From NCBI GenBank assembly GCA_032622095.1, contig CP136065.1:64774031-64838030 (forward strand): a stretch of 64,000 bases of DNA. Reading direction: 5' to 3'. Origin of the DNA: Siphonodentalium dalli. Its lineage: Eukaryota; Mollusca; Scaphopoda; Gadilida; Siphonodentaliidae. The stretch's first letter is position 1, and every line of letters begins with the position of its first letter. Below are positions 10,299 to 21,628 of the stretch, in pieces. A model generated the notes under the pieces. The model ran no database searches, was not told where the DNA came from, and saw only the letters and a list, made by a program, of their open reading frames with translations. The position numbers and the translations under genes are program-made.

Positions 10299-11163
10299 CT
10301 ATGAGAAACGGCCACTGTCTAAAATAAACTTCTGTACCGCCAAGAATATTTTGGAATTTAATTTGTTTGCAAGTTCGTGAGATCCGTACAATAGAACATC
10401 GGTTGTTCTCATACTTACGGGTAAGTTACTTAGAAGTTCTGATCTAATTCTGGCGTAAAGAAGGCATCGGAAGAAGAAATAGTAAGCTGATTCAGTTTCA
10501 AAACTACCGCATTGGCACAATGGCGATTCTTTCAAGTGATTAATAACAAGGTCACGGTTCAGGTTGCTACAACCTAATCTAATACGAGTATGATATATTT
10601 GGGCTTTCCTGGAATAACACTGGAGATAAAAATTTATCAATTTTCGCACGGTCATTGTTTAATTTACGCTTAAATTCTTCAAGTGTGCATGTTTGGCGAT
10701 TTTATTGAATTCGATAAACTAGTCCATGCTCGTGTAGCCGAAGGCAGAAAAGTATTCATGTAAATATGTCTATTGCTGCCAGGCGGGTAGATACTAACAT
10801 GCCTAAAATTGTAACCAGATGGAGTGGAATCGGAGCTTGGTTACTAGTCATTTTGAAAAATTGTATCATTTTCTGTTTTGTTCTATACGTGAGGCAATTG
10901 TTTCCCAACCGGTTTCTAATATAGTAGGTTGAGATCACCGGTACTTCTCGTGGCCCCAGTGACTATTCGTGCCATTTCACACTGTATATCTTCGATATAA
11001 TTGCTCATATATTTTGGTATGTTATCCCAAACAAAAGCAAGATATATATTTTCAAGGGTCTTTCTGCTCAGTCTGAATTTGTGCTTCCTAATTATATTTA
11101 CCTTTTTCCATGCCCTATCAGTTATGTGAGTTTCCCATGAACCGACGTTGTCAAACGTGCAGG
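10299..11163 (-). pseudogene. 3' remnant of a Jockey/CR1-type non-LTR retrotransposon
   Basis: Reading the minus strand from 11163, three broken frames reproduce the C-terminal part of a LINE reverse transcriptase in order. First comes a thumb segment near 11150-10925 with KVNIIRKHKFRLSRKTLE, VWDNIPKY and CEMARIVTGATRS. Next is RTKQKMIQFFKM near 10880, then LEEFKRKLNNDRAKIDKF near 10680. Last is the zinc-knuckle-like tail near 10600-10400, with YHTRIRLGCSNLNRDL, PLCQCGSFETES and FFRC. Frameshifts and stops separate the blocks, so it is dead. Endonuclease and catalytic RT domains are absent. The upstream edge is cut by the TIR element beginning at 11161. Retroelement origin is secure; the clade is less so. 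Confidence 0.88.
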
Positions 11164-11721
11164 AAATTCTTTAAGGATTGGCCATTTATAAATGGACAAT
11201 CCGTACCTAAATTTTCATTAATTAATGGTCAATCCGACCACGCGTGGCATGCGAGCTTGGGATTGTCCATTTAGAAAGAACTATTAGCGCTAATCATTTA
11301 ATTTAATTTGTATTAACTAAATAACGGAGATATTTGAAGAAGTGTTTTTGACGAAATAACGGAGATATTTGAAGAAGTGTTTTTGACGAAATAACGGAAA
11401 TATTTGAAGAAGTGTTTTTAAAGAGCTTTCCCCCAAACATCCAGCAGCAAGCCCACCTACCCAATAGAAGAATTTTACTTATATTTCACCAGAGTTGCAA
11501 TTTCTCATACAAATCGCCGTTATTTAGTAAAGGTACATTCTTTATAGAGTTATTACCCTTCAGATTAAATATGAAGCTAACATGCAGGATTATCTATATA
11601 TGTCGTGATTTAGTGGACAATCACAAGCCGCGTGCCACGCGTGGTCGGATTGACCATTAATTGAAAATTTAGGTACGGATTGTCCATTTATTAATGGACA
11701 ATCTTATTGCGCATTAGGTGC
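11161..11721. mobile_element. TIR element with 35-bp internal repeats, copy 1
   Basis: Long inverted ends share GGACAATCCGTACCTAAATT and GACCACGCGTGG. The interior has three 35-bp units (from 11319, 11354 and 11389; AACGGAGATATTTGAAGAAG). A second copy in opposite orientation spans 24436-24802. No transposase is visible, so it is a non-autonomous DNA transposon. Confidence 0.85.
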
Positions 11722-12234
11722 AAAAGTGAGACCAAGCACAGCAATCGAGCAAAGCAATCGGACTCGCGAGGCCGATTACTGCAGAATGCGTGGTGATTTT
11801 GCTGAGAAATCGTCTCGTCTCGGGCCTCACATAATACATGTTTGATATTGTGTCGTGTCGCGAGTCCGATTGTTCAGGTATGCGAGGTATGCAGAGCAGG
11901 ATGGAAATGTGTGTCTCTACAACCAGTTTATGTTGACAAAAATTTTCTCGTTCAAATGGTGTCTGTACAACTCAATTTGGAATAAACCAAGAATATATCA
12001 TTCGGTTCGCAATGTGACTGATATTTACGCCAATATTTTGAATATCTATTTTTTTTGTCACCGAAGCAGTTAATGAAGGCATAGACAAATTGTACCCTCC
12101 CAATTATTGAAAATAAACCTATGTTCAGGTGTTCTGGTGATAGAAAATCACGCGATATATATAGCGGCCTGGAATCACAGAGTGCTGAGCCGAATTCCTC
12201 ATGTCTGCGTGTGAAATGCGTTATTCATATTCGC
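11722..12234. other. Unassigned sequence
   Basis: No gene or repeat family recognised. Confidence 0.35.
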
Positions 12235-12480
12235 CCGGCGTTCGGAGCCTGTCGTTCAATTCCCTACAAACCTGCACAGAACTAACTCACTGGCAATTGC
12301 TGTATGTAATTAAATATCGCGTAGTTTCGTGTGACATCATCGTCCGTGTCACGCCGACGTGGCAGTGAGTGTTAGCCATTTCTTTCTCTTGATTGCAAAT
12401 GTCACAGTTATAATGCATCCAGACATTTGGTCGTTTAGCGATGTGAAATACTGTTAAGAGAATATATAGACAGTTCAGAA
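12235..12480 (+). repeat. Duplicated segment, partial third copy
   Basis: Similar to 9660-9890 and 13960-14133 (GTTCAATTCCCTACAAA, TATGTAATTAAATA, CGTGTCACG). More diverged than the other two. Confidence 0.65.
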
Positions 12481-12680
12481 ATCACGATAAGCCGTTGGGG
12501 TGGTTGTCACTATGACAAATGGATGTATGAGTGTGAACATAACACCAGCAAGGTAACATTGGTCAGCGTTTTCAACCGTTGGACATTTCATGCATGGACC
12601 AACTTCAGTCGAAAATATCAGACCAACTTATGGTTCAACTTGTTTTAGTAGTTTTAGTTTCAAATCAGTATTTAGTATAT

Positions 12681-13130
12681 AACTAGCTGATGTGCCCGAC
12701 TTCGTCCGGGCTATTTAGGGATTTGACCCATATTGTTCCCGGATTGACCCGGAATCAAAGTAGACCTGAACAATACTGAGCGAACAACATTGAACTTATT
12801 AGGATAAAGAAAAATTTATTGTTCGATCAGTCCAGAAACATGCCTATAGGAGCGTATATGCGCGAGGCCAAGGTCAAGGAACGGTCGCACGTGAAATTGG
12901 ACCCGGATTGCTTTGCCAGAAACATGCCTACATGTACATGGGTGTTAATGAGCGAGGCCAAGGTCAAGGACACGGTCGCACGTGAAAATTGACACGCCCA
13001 TGTTGTTTTCCGTATCAAATTAGGTCTACATACCAAATTTGAGTCGGATCGGTCGAGCAGTTTTCGAGTCTATAACACAGACAGACAGACCGACATACAG
13101 GCAGACAGAAGTTCCAAAATATATAGTAGA
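12681..13130 (+). repeat. Retroelement-like 3' segment with AACTAGCTG start
   Basis: Opens AACTAGCTGATGTGCCCGAC followed by TTCGTCCGGGC. It ends with GATCGGTCGAGCAGTTTTCG, a CAGACAGACAGACC stretch and AAAATATATAGTAGATGTG. It holds an internal duplicate of GCGAGGCCAAGGTCAAGGA (about 12859 and 12950). Sequences of this layout are common non-LTR/SINE tails in invertebrates; that is recall, not a search. Confidence 0.5.
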
Positions 13131-13177
13131 TGTGTTATTCTTAGACCAAATCTCGAATATTGTCCCATGTTCTGTCC

Positions 13178-13513
13178 AAGCCTTGGAATAGTGCATCTGA
13201 CATTTGCAGAATTAGGCCCATAGAAGGTGAATTTAGTGAGGCTATATATCCCACACGTGGGCTAACGTCACCAAATTCACCATCTGGGGACCTCATTCTG
13301 CTTAGGCCTCAACTGCTATGCATGGGAGTCCTAGGATCAGATAGAAGTTCCTCGGTTGAAGTTGGTGATGTTCACACATTAATCACCTCAATTGTGCATT
13401 TTATCTTCTCATAATTAGAGGATATAGAAACTGAATAAAAGGGGAAAAGTAATTAAAAACAATGTTGATTTGAGACTATAGATGATAACACGACCCAAGG
13501 CACTGCTCGTCAC
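13178..13513 (+). repeat. Duplicated segment copy 2, left part with hairpin
   Basis: Matches 9117-9245 (hairpin of the CACCCTCTGG family) and then 9245-9420 (GAAGTTGGTGATGTTCAC, ATTTTATCTTCTC). Relative to copy 1 it lacks the part equivalent to about 9420-9590. Confidence 0.75.
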
Positions 13514-13910
13514 TTAAAGTGATACGAAACACTCCGATAGGGTGATCGAATGGAGAATAATCTTGCTCAAAGTAGTTATTTTTACAAATATTATATCCAA
13601 ATTTAGAACACGCACCATCATTCCTATATATTAATTAAATGCAGTGACTCTCGGTGGCGATATCATTTGCGTTTGTTTATCGCCGATAGTTGCGTCCCGA
13701 ATCAACATGTAGATAGTTGCGTCCCAAATCAATATGTAAATATTTACAATTGAGCGTACGTCAGACAATGTTTTCTAGGGAGTGGTACGGTCGATTTGTT
13801 GGAAATTTTCCGCGATGTTAGTAGAATGCTACATTCCCCCAGTTGCCTTAGTGCATGCATACTAACTTATCGGCTTCAAGCACCCGAACAAGTCCATAAT
13901 ACGTTTTTAA
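13514..13910. mobile_element. TTAA-flanked MITE, family A copy 2 (nested insertion)
   Basis: Same ends as the copy at 1982-2379, again with TTAA at both sides. It splits the duplicated segment: sequence to its left matches copy 1 up to about 9618, and sequence to its right resumes at about 9636. It contains a ~30-bp internal duplication of ATAGTTGCGTCCC. The insertion is younger than the duplication. Confidence 0.85.
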
Positions 13911-14133
13911 CATCGGAAGGGATCAGATGCTTGGAATGGAGTCTCATGCACGGTGCATATCCGATCCCCATTGTAACGAGCACGTCGTTCAATTTCCACA
14001 AATCTGCACAGAATTAACTCTCGGATAGCTGCTTTATGTAATTAAATAACGCGTCGTTTCGTGTGACGTGATGTCTGTGTCGCGTCGACATGTCCTTCTG
14101 TGGATTGCAGATGTCACAGTCATATTTCACCCC
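13911..14133 (+). repeat. Duplicated segment copy 2, middle part
   Basis: Continues the alignment with 9637-9870 (CATCGGAAGGGATCAGATGC). It is interrupted at 14133 by a TIR element and resumes after 14503. Confidence 0.75.
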
Positions 14134-14500
14134 ATTTCTGGTTAAAATTCAGACTCGACAGCTATTGCAGAACTGAGTCTGGAGAATTGGGGGGGGGGGT
14201 CCATTACCACCCGCAAACATTGCTTCAGTGTTAACCAATCACAACAGTTATCAACAAAGCGATGCAGCCATTCGGGTAATTGTCGGAATGACTGTACAGT
14301 GTTAGATTCGCCACATAGCTCAAAATAGCGCTATAAACATTGTCTGTCACACTATCATACTGCATGCATTCAATGCAGAAGTTATTTATAGCGACACAGC
14401 GATAATCCTTGATGTGGTAATGGATATAATCCCCCCAATAAATTCTCCAGACTAGGTACTGCAATAGCTGAAGTCTGTGTTTTAACCCGAACTGATTACA
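14134..14500. mobile_element. TIR element nested in the duplication
   Basis: Inverted ends of about 60 bp share GGTTAAAA, CAGACT, AGCTATTGCAG and AGTCTGGAGAATT. The flanks repeat CACCC (14128-14132 and 14499-14503), and removing the unit restores the alignment with copy 1 and with 12400-12450. A G-run lies at 14190-14199. Non-autonomous, superfamily unknown. Confidence 0.75.
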
Positions 14501-14559
14501 CCCAGACACTGGGTCGTTTGGCGACCGAAAAACAAATCTGTGACGTATAGAAATTTCCG

Positions 14560-15289
14560 AAATGATGTCACTTACTAGAAGTTGGTGTGGATGTTACCAT
14601 GCATCAATGCCCAGCCTGGACTTCTTCTCCCTAAAATGTGTCATATCTTCCTATTTTGTACCAACGACAAGTCCCAGAGAGAAGCGACTTCTCCCCCATA
14701 CACCAGTATGTATTTGTCCCAAGTTATTCCCCACAGCGAAGTATCTTTATTGATTATAATGATGTTCTTACTCACTATAATGGTTTTATATATGGGCTCT
14801 TGTGTTGTATAATACTTATTGGATTATAGATGTGTGGGTGTATTTAAACTGAACTTCAGCTAGTGTTACTTCTCCATGATTGCAATCCACTTCTCCCTAA
14901 TAACCAACATGGATAAGTAGTGGAACTAGTGGTCCCTGTGTATTGGTGTAGGGAGTGACTTCTCCCAATTTAAAACCTCTATGCTGACGCCTGTGTACTG
15001 GTCTATGTATAGAAGTGACTTCTCCCGATTTGAAACATTTTTTCTGGTCCCTGCGATGCATAATGGGTGTGTGAATTCGAACCCAATACCAGGTTGGTTT
15101 TCAGTAGTTATGAACATTTTATATAGCGATTAACCAACTACTAGCTCTAACACGCTTTTAAACATAGCAATATTGCCCCAGTCATTTGTACAAGCCAACC
15201 AATGAACCGGCTGCAGCTATTGCAAGGGCTGCTCTAGTTTGATCAGAACATGCTCTGATACTCATCAGTATGACAAGCTGACTGGTACT
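14560..15289. other. Unassigned sequence with a short tandem duplication
   Basis: No gene recognised. A ~65-bp unit with GTGACTTCTCCC and TTTAAAACCT or TTTGAAACAT is duplicated at about 14937-15060. Short open frames lack any domain. Confidence 0.4.
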
Positions 15290-15532
15290 CGTTTAACGCA
15301 TGAGTGATGCGAAGCCGACACATGCAGTACGAGCGACCTTGCTTCAGGGTCACAACTTGGCGCGGGATTTAAAACAGCGAGCAATCCGACAATTGGACGT
15401 CGCTCAAGGCGGCCAAGCCACTGCTGTGCATGTGAAGGCTCACAATAGACCAGCGACGCGCTGCGAACCCATATTGTTGTGTTTACAGCGAATACAAGTC
15501 CGGTACGCTAACCACTGGACCACGGAGCTCCA
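15290..15532 (-). repeat. tRNA-derived SINE
   Basis: On the minus strand a tRNA-like head starts at 15532 with GGAGCTCCGTGGTCCAGTGG. An A box (TGGTCCAGTGG) lies at 15512-15522 and a diverged B box (GGTTCGCAGCG) at 15459-15469, at normal spacing. A ~160-bp body follows, ending near GCGTTAAAC. A 104-codon frame on the plus strand is only its shadow. The 3' end is uncertain. Confidence 0.7.
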
Positions 15533-16177
15533 ACAGTTGAACATTTCATGCCTAAAAAAACTTCATTTCGAATTTTTAGACCAAACATGGGTTGCACTTG
15601 TTTCAGCTGAGTAGTTTCATTTTCCAACAAGTATTTTTAGTGTGACTTCCATATACTACTATAAAGTGCAGCAAAATAGCATTGTGCAATCGTCAGACAA
15701 TACCATGGGGTGGGTATTACTGTGCATAATATATCGGGTGTGTATCAATGCAAACCCAATACACAGCTGAACAAATTTTGAGGGTTGACCTTACAGTATA
15801 TATATTTGAATATCCGGACACTGGCATACACTTGTTGGTAATGTCCCCTTTATCACCCCGGTCAAGTTGTCCTGCTGATGTGCTATGCTGCGGTTGGGTC
15901 CTGCTGAATTGCTATGATGCTGTTAGGTCAAACTGATGCTGTTAAGTACGAAGCACTGTCAGCTACTTCAGAAGACGACAAATTAGTACTTCTAGATAAT
16001 TACAAATTGTGAGAATGCGCTGTTGTCATCATAAGCCCTTTCACATCTCTAGCCGATTATTCGGCTGAGTAGTTACACCTCGTCAGTGTATGTTAGTGTC
16101 ACCGGCGATAACCCATGGCCCATCGCCACGGTAAATGACTTCACCTTAACCATTTCTATGCTAAATACCCACTGACG
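15533..16177. other. Unassigned sequence with dispersed-repeat fragments
   Basis: The start (15535-15645) resembles 12580-12660 and 30740-30790 (ACATTTCATG, TTTTAGACCAAA-like words). No gene recognised. Confidence 0.4.
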
Positions 16178-16340
16178 AGTTTTTTTTTTTTTAAACATAT
16201 TTTATTTGTAGTATAATACAAAATGGATTGGGGCACAAGTTACAAAACTTAATGAGCCCCTCTCCGATATACATTGATACAAATTATTTGTTTAACAAAG
16301 TGGCACAATAAGTAACTTATTTACAGCTGCATGTGGTGAA
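16178..16340 (-). repeat. LINE-like 3' tail with A-run
   Basis: The minus strand reads GTTTTGTAACTTGTGCCCCA, then AAATAAAATATGTTT and a run of A (T-run 16180-16191 on the plus strand). Homologous to 6000-6119. Interpreted as the 3' UTR and tail of a non-LTR retrotransposon. Confidence 0.5.
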
Positions 16341-16609
16341 TGGGAATTTGGGAAAGATGATGATGGAAGATTGTAACAGTTATTGAGGAAGGGTGAGAAT
16401 GGGAATCATTTGTGGGGGTGCCAACACCGACTGTGCATGCTATGCTGAGGCGAAAAACTTATGTGTTAATTGGTAAACTAAAATTTAGTATCGTAAAATT
16501 TAACTAGAAACGTTTAGTCTCCGCGATAAAATGCTGGACTATTTTGAACAGTTTCACATTTTGTTTGTTAGGAGTATTCGGGATGCCAACAAGTAGATTG
16601 TTCATATGC

Positions 16610-16690
16610 AATAATTTAATTCCTTTTCTGTGTATCATTGACGAGTAGTTCCCTTAGGACTATTCAGATAATCAGTTCAACAAGTTCAAT
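16610..16690 (+). repeat. Fragment of the TTAACCC family C element
   Basis: TGTATCATTGACGAGTAGTT followed by ATTCAGATAATCAGTTCAAC matches the left part of 30872-31163. Confidence 0.6.
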
Positions 16691-16692
16691 AA

Positions 16693-16821
16693 GAGTTTAC
16701 ATTGGCCCAACAATAATTACCTTGACATTGTAAGCCAACGCAATCTCTTATATAAGAGAATGCACTGGCACATTGGATATTTAATGCCGCACCAGCGCAG
16801 ATCCAGTCATGGAAGGGTTAA
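16693..16821. repeat. Family D hairpin fragment
   Basis: Matches the right half of 5414-5675 and ends CCAGTCATGGAAGGGTTAA at 16821. The hairpin arms are shortened. Confidence 0.7.
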
Positions 16822-17009
16822 TACGTGTAATGCACCGGCTTACAAGAAACGATCTGGAACTTATTACTATATGGTGTATTTGCGAGTTTTGTTGACAATC
16901 CGAAACCGTATACTCGTAACTACGGACAGGCAAAAACGACAACAAATAGAAAGAACACAAATTGTAGTGACATAGTACCCGGCCTATTCGTAATTTGTAT
17001 ACGCAGTAG

Positions 17010-17397
17010 TTAATTATGCGAAAGGTATGGATGGCCTTCGTGGTGAGTATGCTGTTAAAATAGCCACACCCATTAAAACTGCCAGAAACAGAAATAATAT
17101 TAAAATATAGACCTATTTTATTCTTATACCAATCATAAATATCACGTACATAGTATGTTATTGCCAAGTCCATTCGCTTTGTTATGTAAACTAATGCCAG
17201 GTTCTGTAACGTTTTTGGCTTTTGTTTACATAACAAAGCATACAAACTTGAAAATAACATACTACTTACGCGATATTTATGATTGGTTTATGAACAAAAT
17301 CTGTCTAAATTTTAATATTCTTTCTGTTTATGGCGGATTTAACGGATGTGACATTTTTAACAGCAATACCCACCACGAAGGCCATACATGCCTTTAA
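17010..17397. mobile_element. Palindromic element, family B, arms ~180 bp
   Basis: Left arm (about 17020-17185) and right arm (about 17222-17395) are inverted copies: ATGGCCTTCGTGGT and its complement outside, TGCTTTGTTATGTAAAC near the centre. Outer ends carry TTAA (17010, 17394). A neighbouring longer relative lies at 17530-18106 and an inverted one at 53195-53759. This one seems reduced to its two terminal arms. Confidence 0.8.
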
Positions 17398-17529
17398 TTG
17401 TGCGAAAGGTGTCAAGTGTAAAAATTAACGCTATTTCTTACTTCCGAGCTAAAAATTGAAAAAAGTGGAAAATTGTTAGCACTTTACCGGAGGATTTAAA
17501 GACCACAGATACAGTAGGTAGTTCGTGTA

Positions 17530-18106
17530 TTAAAGATACGACTGGCCTTCGATGGTTATTGCTTTTAAAATAGGCACATCCGTTAAAACAGACATAAACA
17601 GAAAGAATATTAAAATTGTTCTTACACCAACCATAAATATTGCATAACTAGCATGTTATTGTCGAGATCGTACGCTGTGTTAGTAAACGGCAGCCATATT
17701 TTTATACAGTACAGTACGTAAAGAGTATCGATACGTAAATAACTCAACACCGGGGAGACGCCACTAATGGATTTTGGTTAAAGTTGACACCATATTGTTT
17801 AAAACATACCAATATAGCGCTCGCTAATACTCGTCACTCAAGATTTCGGTATTGAATGGATCACCGTGGATCACTGTCTCAAAAAAAAATCGCATCGGTG
17901 TTGGAGTGTTTTGCTTGTCGCACACTATTTACGTGCTGTATATAAACAATGCTCGAGCTCGGCTCGCACAAAGTGTGTTTTGTGGATAATATCGGATTCA
18001 TACTACCACTATACTATACTATTAGTGTAGAGAAAACTTACATAATTCTGTAACTATTATTTCTAAATTGTAACCTACAACCAAGGCCATATATACGGGC
18101 CTTTAA
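17530..18106. mobile_element. TTAA-bounded element, family B full copy
   Basis: A 577-bp unit from TTAAAGATACGACTGGCC to GGCCATATATACGGGCCTTTAA. The copy at 53195-53759 matches it in reverse across the whole length, including CAAAGTGTGTTTTGTGGATAA and the GGTGTT-GAGTGTTTT stretch, and is also bounded by TTAA. No transposase frame. Confidence 0.8.
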
Positions 18107-18404
18107 TCAACATATCGCACCTATATCTCTACCCAAATGACGGAGACACCCCCATATAAATTGAGTGGCACGAAATCGTTTGTATTTCTTCGCTTGTCGA
18201 CTGGCGAAATCCCAAGAGTGCATTTGGATGACTGAATCTAATTTATCATTTCTCCTGGAGCCATATACTCCTCGTGACCAATTATGTCGTCGTGACAAGG
18301 GAAACCACTCAGCGACTCACGTCTGCAGTCATAACATAACCTGGTGAGAACCAACCTACACACGCATGTCTACACCACAGGCACCTGAGAAGTTTCTCCC
18401 CACC

Positions 18405-18422
18405 CATATATATATATATATC
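18405..18422. repeat. Short AT microsatellite
   Basis: An ATATATATATAT run next to the TA-flanked hairpin. Confidence 0.8.
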
Positions 18423-18424
18423 TA

Positions 18425-18605
18425 CAGTAATGCCCAAAGTAATTGACCACTTAACCACAGCAGAATTATGGGTAATTTTTCAGGATTTAGTCGGAAATAT
18501 GGCTTGTTGCCATTCATCGGAAAGCTCTCGCCGAGAGCTTTCCGATGAATGGCAACAAGCCATATTTTCCTGTGGTTAAGTGGTCAATTACTTTGGGCAT
18601 TACTG
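18425..18605. mobile_element. TA-flanked 181-bp hairpin element (Tc1/mariner-like ends)
   Basis: Ends CAGTAATGCCCAAAGTAATT and its complement are flanked by TA on both sides (18423-18424, 18606-18607), as for Tc1/mariner insertions. The centre is a second, near-perfect palindrome with AAGCTCTCG-C-CGAGAGCTT at its tip. The 1.5-kb element at 49918-51420 has the same ends and the same palindrome, so this is its shortened derivative. Confidence 0.85.
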
Positions 18606-18607
18606 TA

Positions 18608-19870
18608 TACGCGGATAAACTACATGGCAGTCTTATACATATGCAGATTCCATTTCATTACTTTCATCGCGGTTAGATTTCTCCAGTTTGAAATAAGTTT
18701 AACCATAAGAGTCCTTAGACCGTAAGTTGATTGAAATGAAACACGGTCTAAACTTATTTAGACTGACAACACAGCGGAGTTGAGTCCCCGACGTCAAATT
18801 GCGAAGTGGCAACATTCGTCTGAATTTACCTTGTACTACAGTTTCGGGTTTTGGTGCATTCAATACAAAACATAAATACTGCGCGTTTCATTTCATTGAA
18901 CTTGATTTCAACACAGTCTTGCGACGATTATATTTCTCTTAATCTGTTTTTCGGTAAGATGATATATCATACAGGGTATTTGTTCTCAGTGAAACGAGTT
19001 GCACATTATTTATTTTAACGTCTTATGAAGGGAAGCTACAAGTTTGAATTGTTCGGTGAAATAATATGACCATACTCTAGCGTAATTAACGAACCATAGC
19101 TATTTTTAACCACACGCATAAGCTAGGATATAAATGTGCCTTTTTTAATCTTAAAAATAACTTCATAGATGCGTATTCCCATCAAATAAGATTCACTTAG
19201 GCCTTATATCGTGGTGTGATTATGATTATTTTCACTCCAGACATGCACAAGGGTTCGTCGAAAGAGTGGGTAGTATAGCTAGCAATTTTGTGTATAAATT
19301 AGGTCAATCATACATCAGGGCATGTGAGAAATAAGAGATTCACAATGCAAACAGACTACGAGCTCACCACCTCAGACTTAAAACCTAAAAAAAAAACATT
19401 TAAAAGCTCTTCGTTTTGTACAAATTATTATAGAATATAAACTCCCAACATCAAACTGAAAGTATTCAAAAGTCAAGACTATTGGTTGTTGTCGAGATGA
19501 GAGTATTTTACTGCAATTAACCATTATATTAGTGACGCTGTGTGCGCAATCCGATTTAGATGTGCACTATGCGAAGCACCTTGTCGATTTCATGTTCATT
19601 TCATTCATAAAATGTCATGTCGATTTCAACGAAACTCGACAAACAACGTCATCATGTAGCTTTCACCATCGACCGAATTCGCGATAACTTTGTATTTGGC
19701 AGTCCTTAATATGTCATAATTATGTTCTCAATAAAATTTAAACGACCGCTATGAATGAACTTCACTGTCATAATTCCGATAGTAACTCCCCTCATTTTGG
19801 AACGCCGGCAATTGAAAGACACAGACGTTTATTTCCGATTACGACATTAATGCTGTAAGCCCACCGATCT
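18608..19870. other. Unassigned sequence
   Basis: About 1.26 kb with no recognisable gene, long frame or repeat family shared with the rest of the window. Confidence 0.4.
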
Positions 19871-19987
19871 GCTGTGCGACAAAAGCGATCGCCTAAATTA
19901 AAAACACCAGTGGCGCATCAGAAAATAATTGGTGACGTCACAAAATCGGATATTGTCTATACACGATCCAAAGCGTCCGTCATTATA

Positions 19988-20152
19988 ATAAATAGAGAAT
20001 GTCTTGTCGTTGACTTCGCGGTGAAGTGCATGCCCACTGGGTGGTGTATACCGGCATTTCACTCCGTTTCGCGTCGTGAACAATACCCACACACTGCGCA
20101 CTAAATCCGCGTGGTCAACTTCAAGGCATGCTCTATTTATTAAATAGCTAAT
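19988..20152 (-). repeat. Long hairpin with tandem G.A mismatches (H3)
   Basis: Ends AATAAATAGAGAATGTCTTG and the complementary CAAGGCATGCTCTATTTATT. On the minus strand the tip is CAC-GA-CGCGAAACG-GA-GTG (20060-20078), almost the tip of H1. The proximal site (20007-20008 with 20120-20121) has one substitution. The arms between these points are more decayed than in H1. A CRE-like TGACGTCA lies 50-60 bp outside (about 19933). Confidence 0.8.
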
Positions 20153-20444
20153 ATATCGCTCCTGAAAAGGGTGAGTATATTTCTTAAATTAGCATTCAGA
20201 AAATTGTGGTCGCATACACTATACTGGTGATCTGGCATGAACAGCATGTAATTTATTTCAGTTTTGTATATATCACTATTTTTGTGAGTCGATCGATAGT
20301 TGGATTCGTGATGTTTACATTGCATGTGTTACTTATATATAATGTACATGTAATGTGAAACTAACATGTGTAGTGGAAATATATCATGTACATAGTGTAT
20401 ATGTGTTTTGTTTATGGTTTCCACATTAAAGGGGTTATGTACAG

Positions 20445-20585
20445 TTAATCCGGTCATTTATGGGACCATCTCCTTTTATAATCAACAGAATATATGCAAC
20501 AAATGAATTAATTTGAGCCATGAATTAGTGGAAAATACACTCGTGTGCTCTATGTACGATGCAATGAACTAGAGCCATAATCAAA
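20445..20585 (+). repeat. Half copy of the 944-1245 palindrome
   Basis: Shares ATCCGGTCATTTATGGGACC, CCATCTCCTTTTATA and CATATATGCAACAAATGAAT with one arm of the foldback element at 944-1245. Confidence 0.7.
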
Positions 20586-20711
20586 TTGGAAATTTCGACC
20601 TTCTACAGGGTTATGCAGTTGGAAATCCCAATGTGGACACCCCCACGGAAACTATTTCTCCACGTCTTTTTTCTCAATGTCAAAATTTTCTTCATAAAAA
20701 CGCACATACCA

Positions 20712-20949
20712 CAGTGGTCCTTTTCGTGCCGCTGTTCTGTCTCGTGCTTTCTTTATTTTCATTCTGTTCGTCGCCAGAAATCTTTATTAATGGTATGATA
20801 ACATCCGTGTTACTAGAACTCCTACGTGCATTCATAGTTAGCAAAGATTGCTGTCGGGTCATTAGCGCCGAATTCCCACCTTTACGGTGCTCAGTTGCCA
20901 TCATTAACTGTGTCGGTCCTGACGATTGTTTGTTGCTAAACTTCAATTT
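20712..20949 (-). other. Candidate protein-coding exon (low confidence)
   Basis: The minus strand is open for about 80 codons and encodes a polar, Ser/Asn/Arg/Lys-rich stretch containing TRQQSLLTMNARRSSSNTDV and SGTKRTTV. Its composition is unlike the repeat-derived frames around it. The open run ends in ACCACTGTG followed directly by GTATGTG, a good 5' splice-donor sequence (about 20712). A possible acceptor TTTAG precedes AGC-AAC-AAA near 20945, but its pyrimidine tract is weak. I recognise no family. The opposite strand is also open (158 codons, 20633-21109), which lowers confidence. It may be an isolated exon or chance. Confidence 0.25.
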
Positions 20950-21109
20950 GTTTTACATTCAGGAAAATTGTTCAATTGTTATGGGTTTAGTCGTAAAATC
21001 ATGTCATCAAGCGAGAATATCAACCAAAACCAAAAACTTTGTAGCGCGATTTATTAAATTATTCCAGGGTCCATTGGATCAGATGATTTGCTATAATTTA
21101 CAATTTTAG

Positions 21110-21628
21110 AATCCCGTCTAGTCAATATTGTCCACATGTTTCAGGTTAAGCCGATGTCATCAGCCAAGACTCTTTGGTAATTCCCGCAGCAGTCTGCGAC
21201 ACTGGGTCACCTTCACAGAAAATCCTGATCTCATTGTGACAGCTCGGCCTCTCACACTCCTTGCAATGCAACTAACAATATCCCAACAAAAAAACATCAC
21301 TCACTACGGACATGTCTTATGAATAACCAGACCCACGAACCTGACACTGCTACACATTTTAGTATCTTGAACCGTGTCAACTAAACTATTCATGGTGCGC
21401 GATTCCATCTGAAGAAAATCTAAACAATATAAGGCCCCTGGTATACCGTGACCACAAATTCATACTCTTTGATGGAATAATTATTCCCGGTCGTACCAAT
21501 ACATAACAATTTATTCTCCTTCGAATTAATACAACAAAAAGTTGTGAGAACAATAGGGAACTTTGATCCATTGTTGCGGCGTCGATTAACGTCGGGTTTC
21601 ATTGGGACATAGACCATATACAAAACGC
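21110..21628. other. Unassigned sequence
   Basis: No gene or repeat recognised. Confidence 0.35.

Noticed and set aside
15300-15614. 104-codon plus-strand protein
   Set aside because: It overlaps a tRNA-derived SINE read in reverse; no domain.
20633-21109. 158-codon plus-strand frame as a membrane protein
   Set aside because: A hydrophobic stretch is present, but the opposite strand is the more protein-like and neither is supported by a domain or start context.
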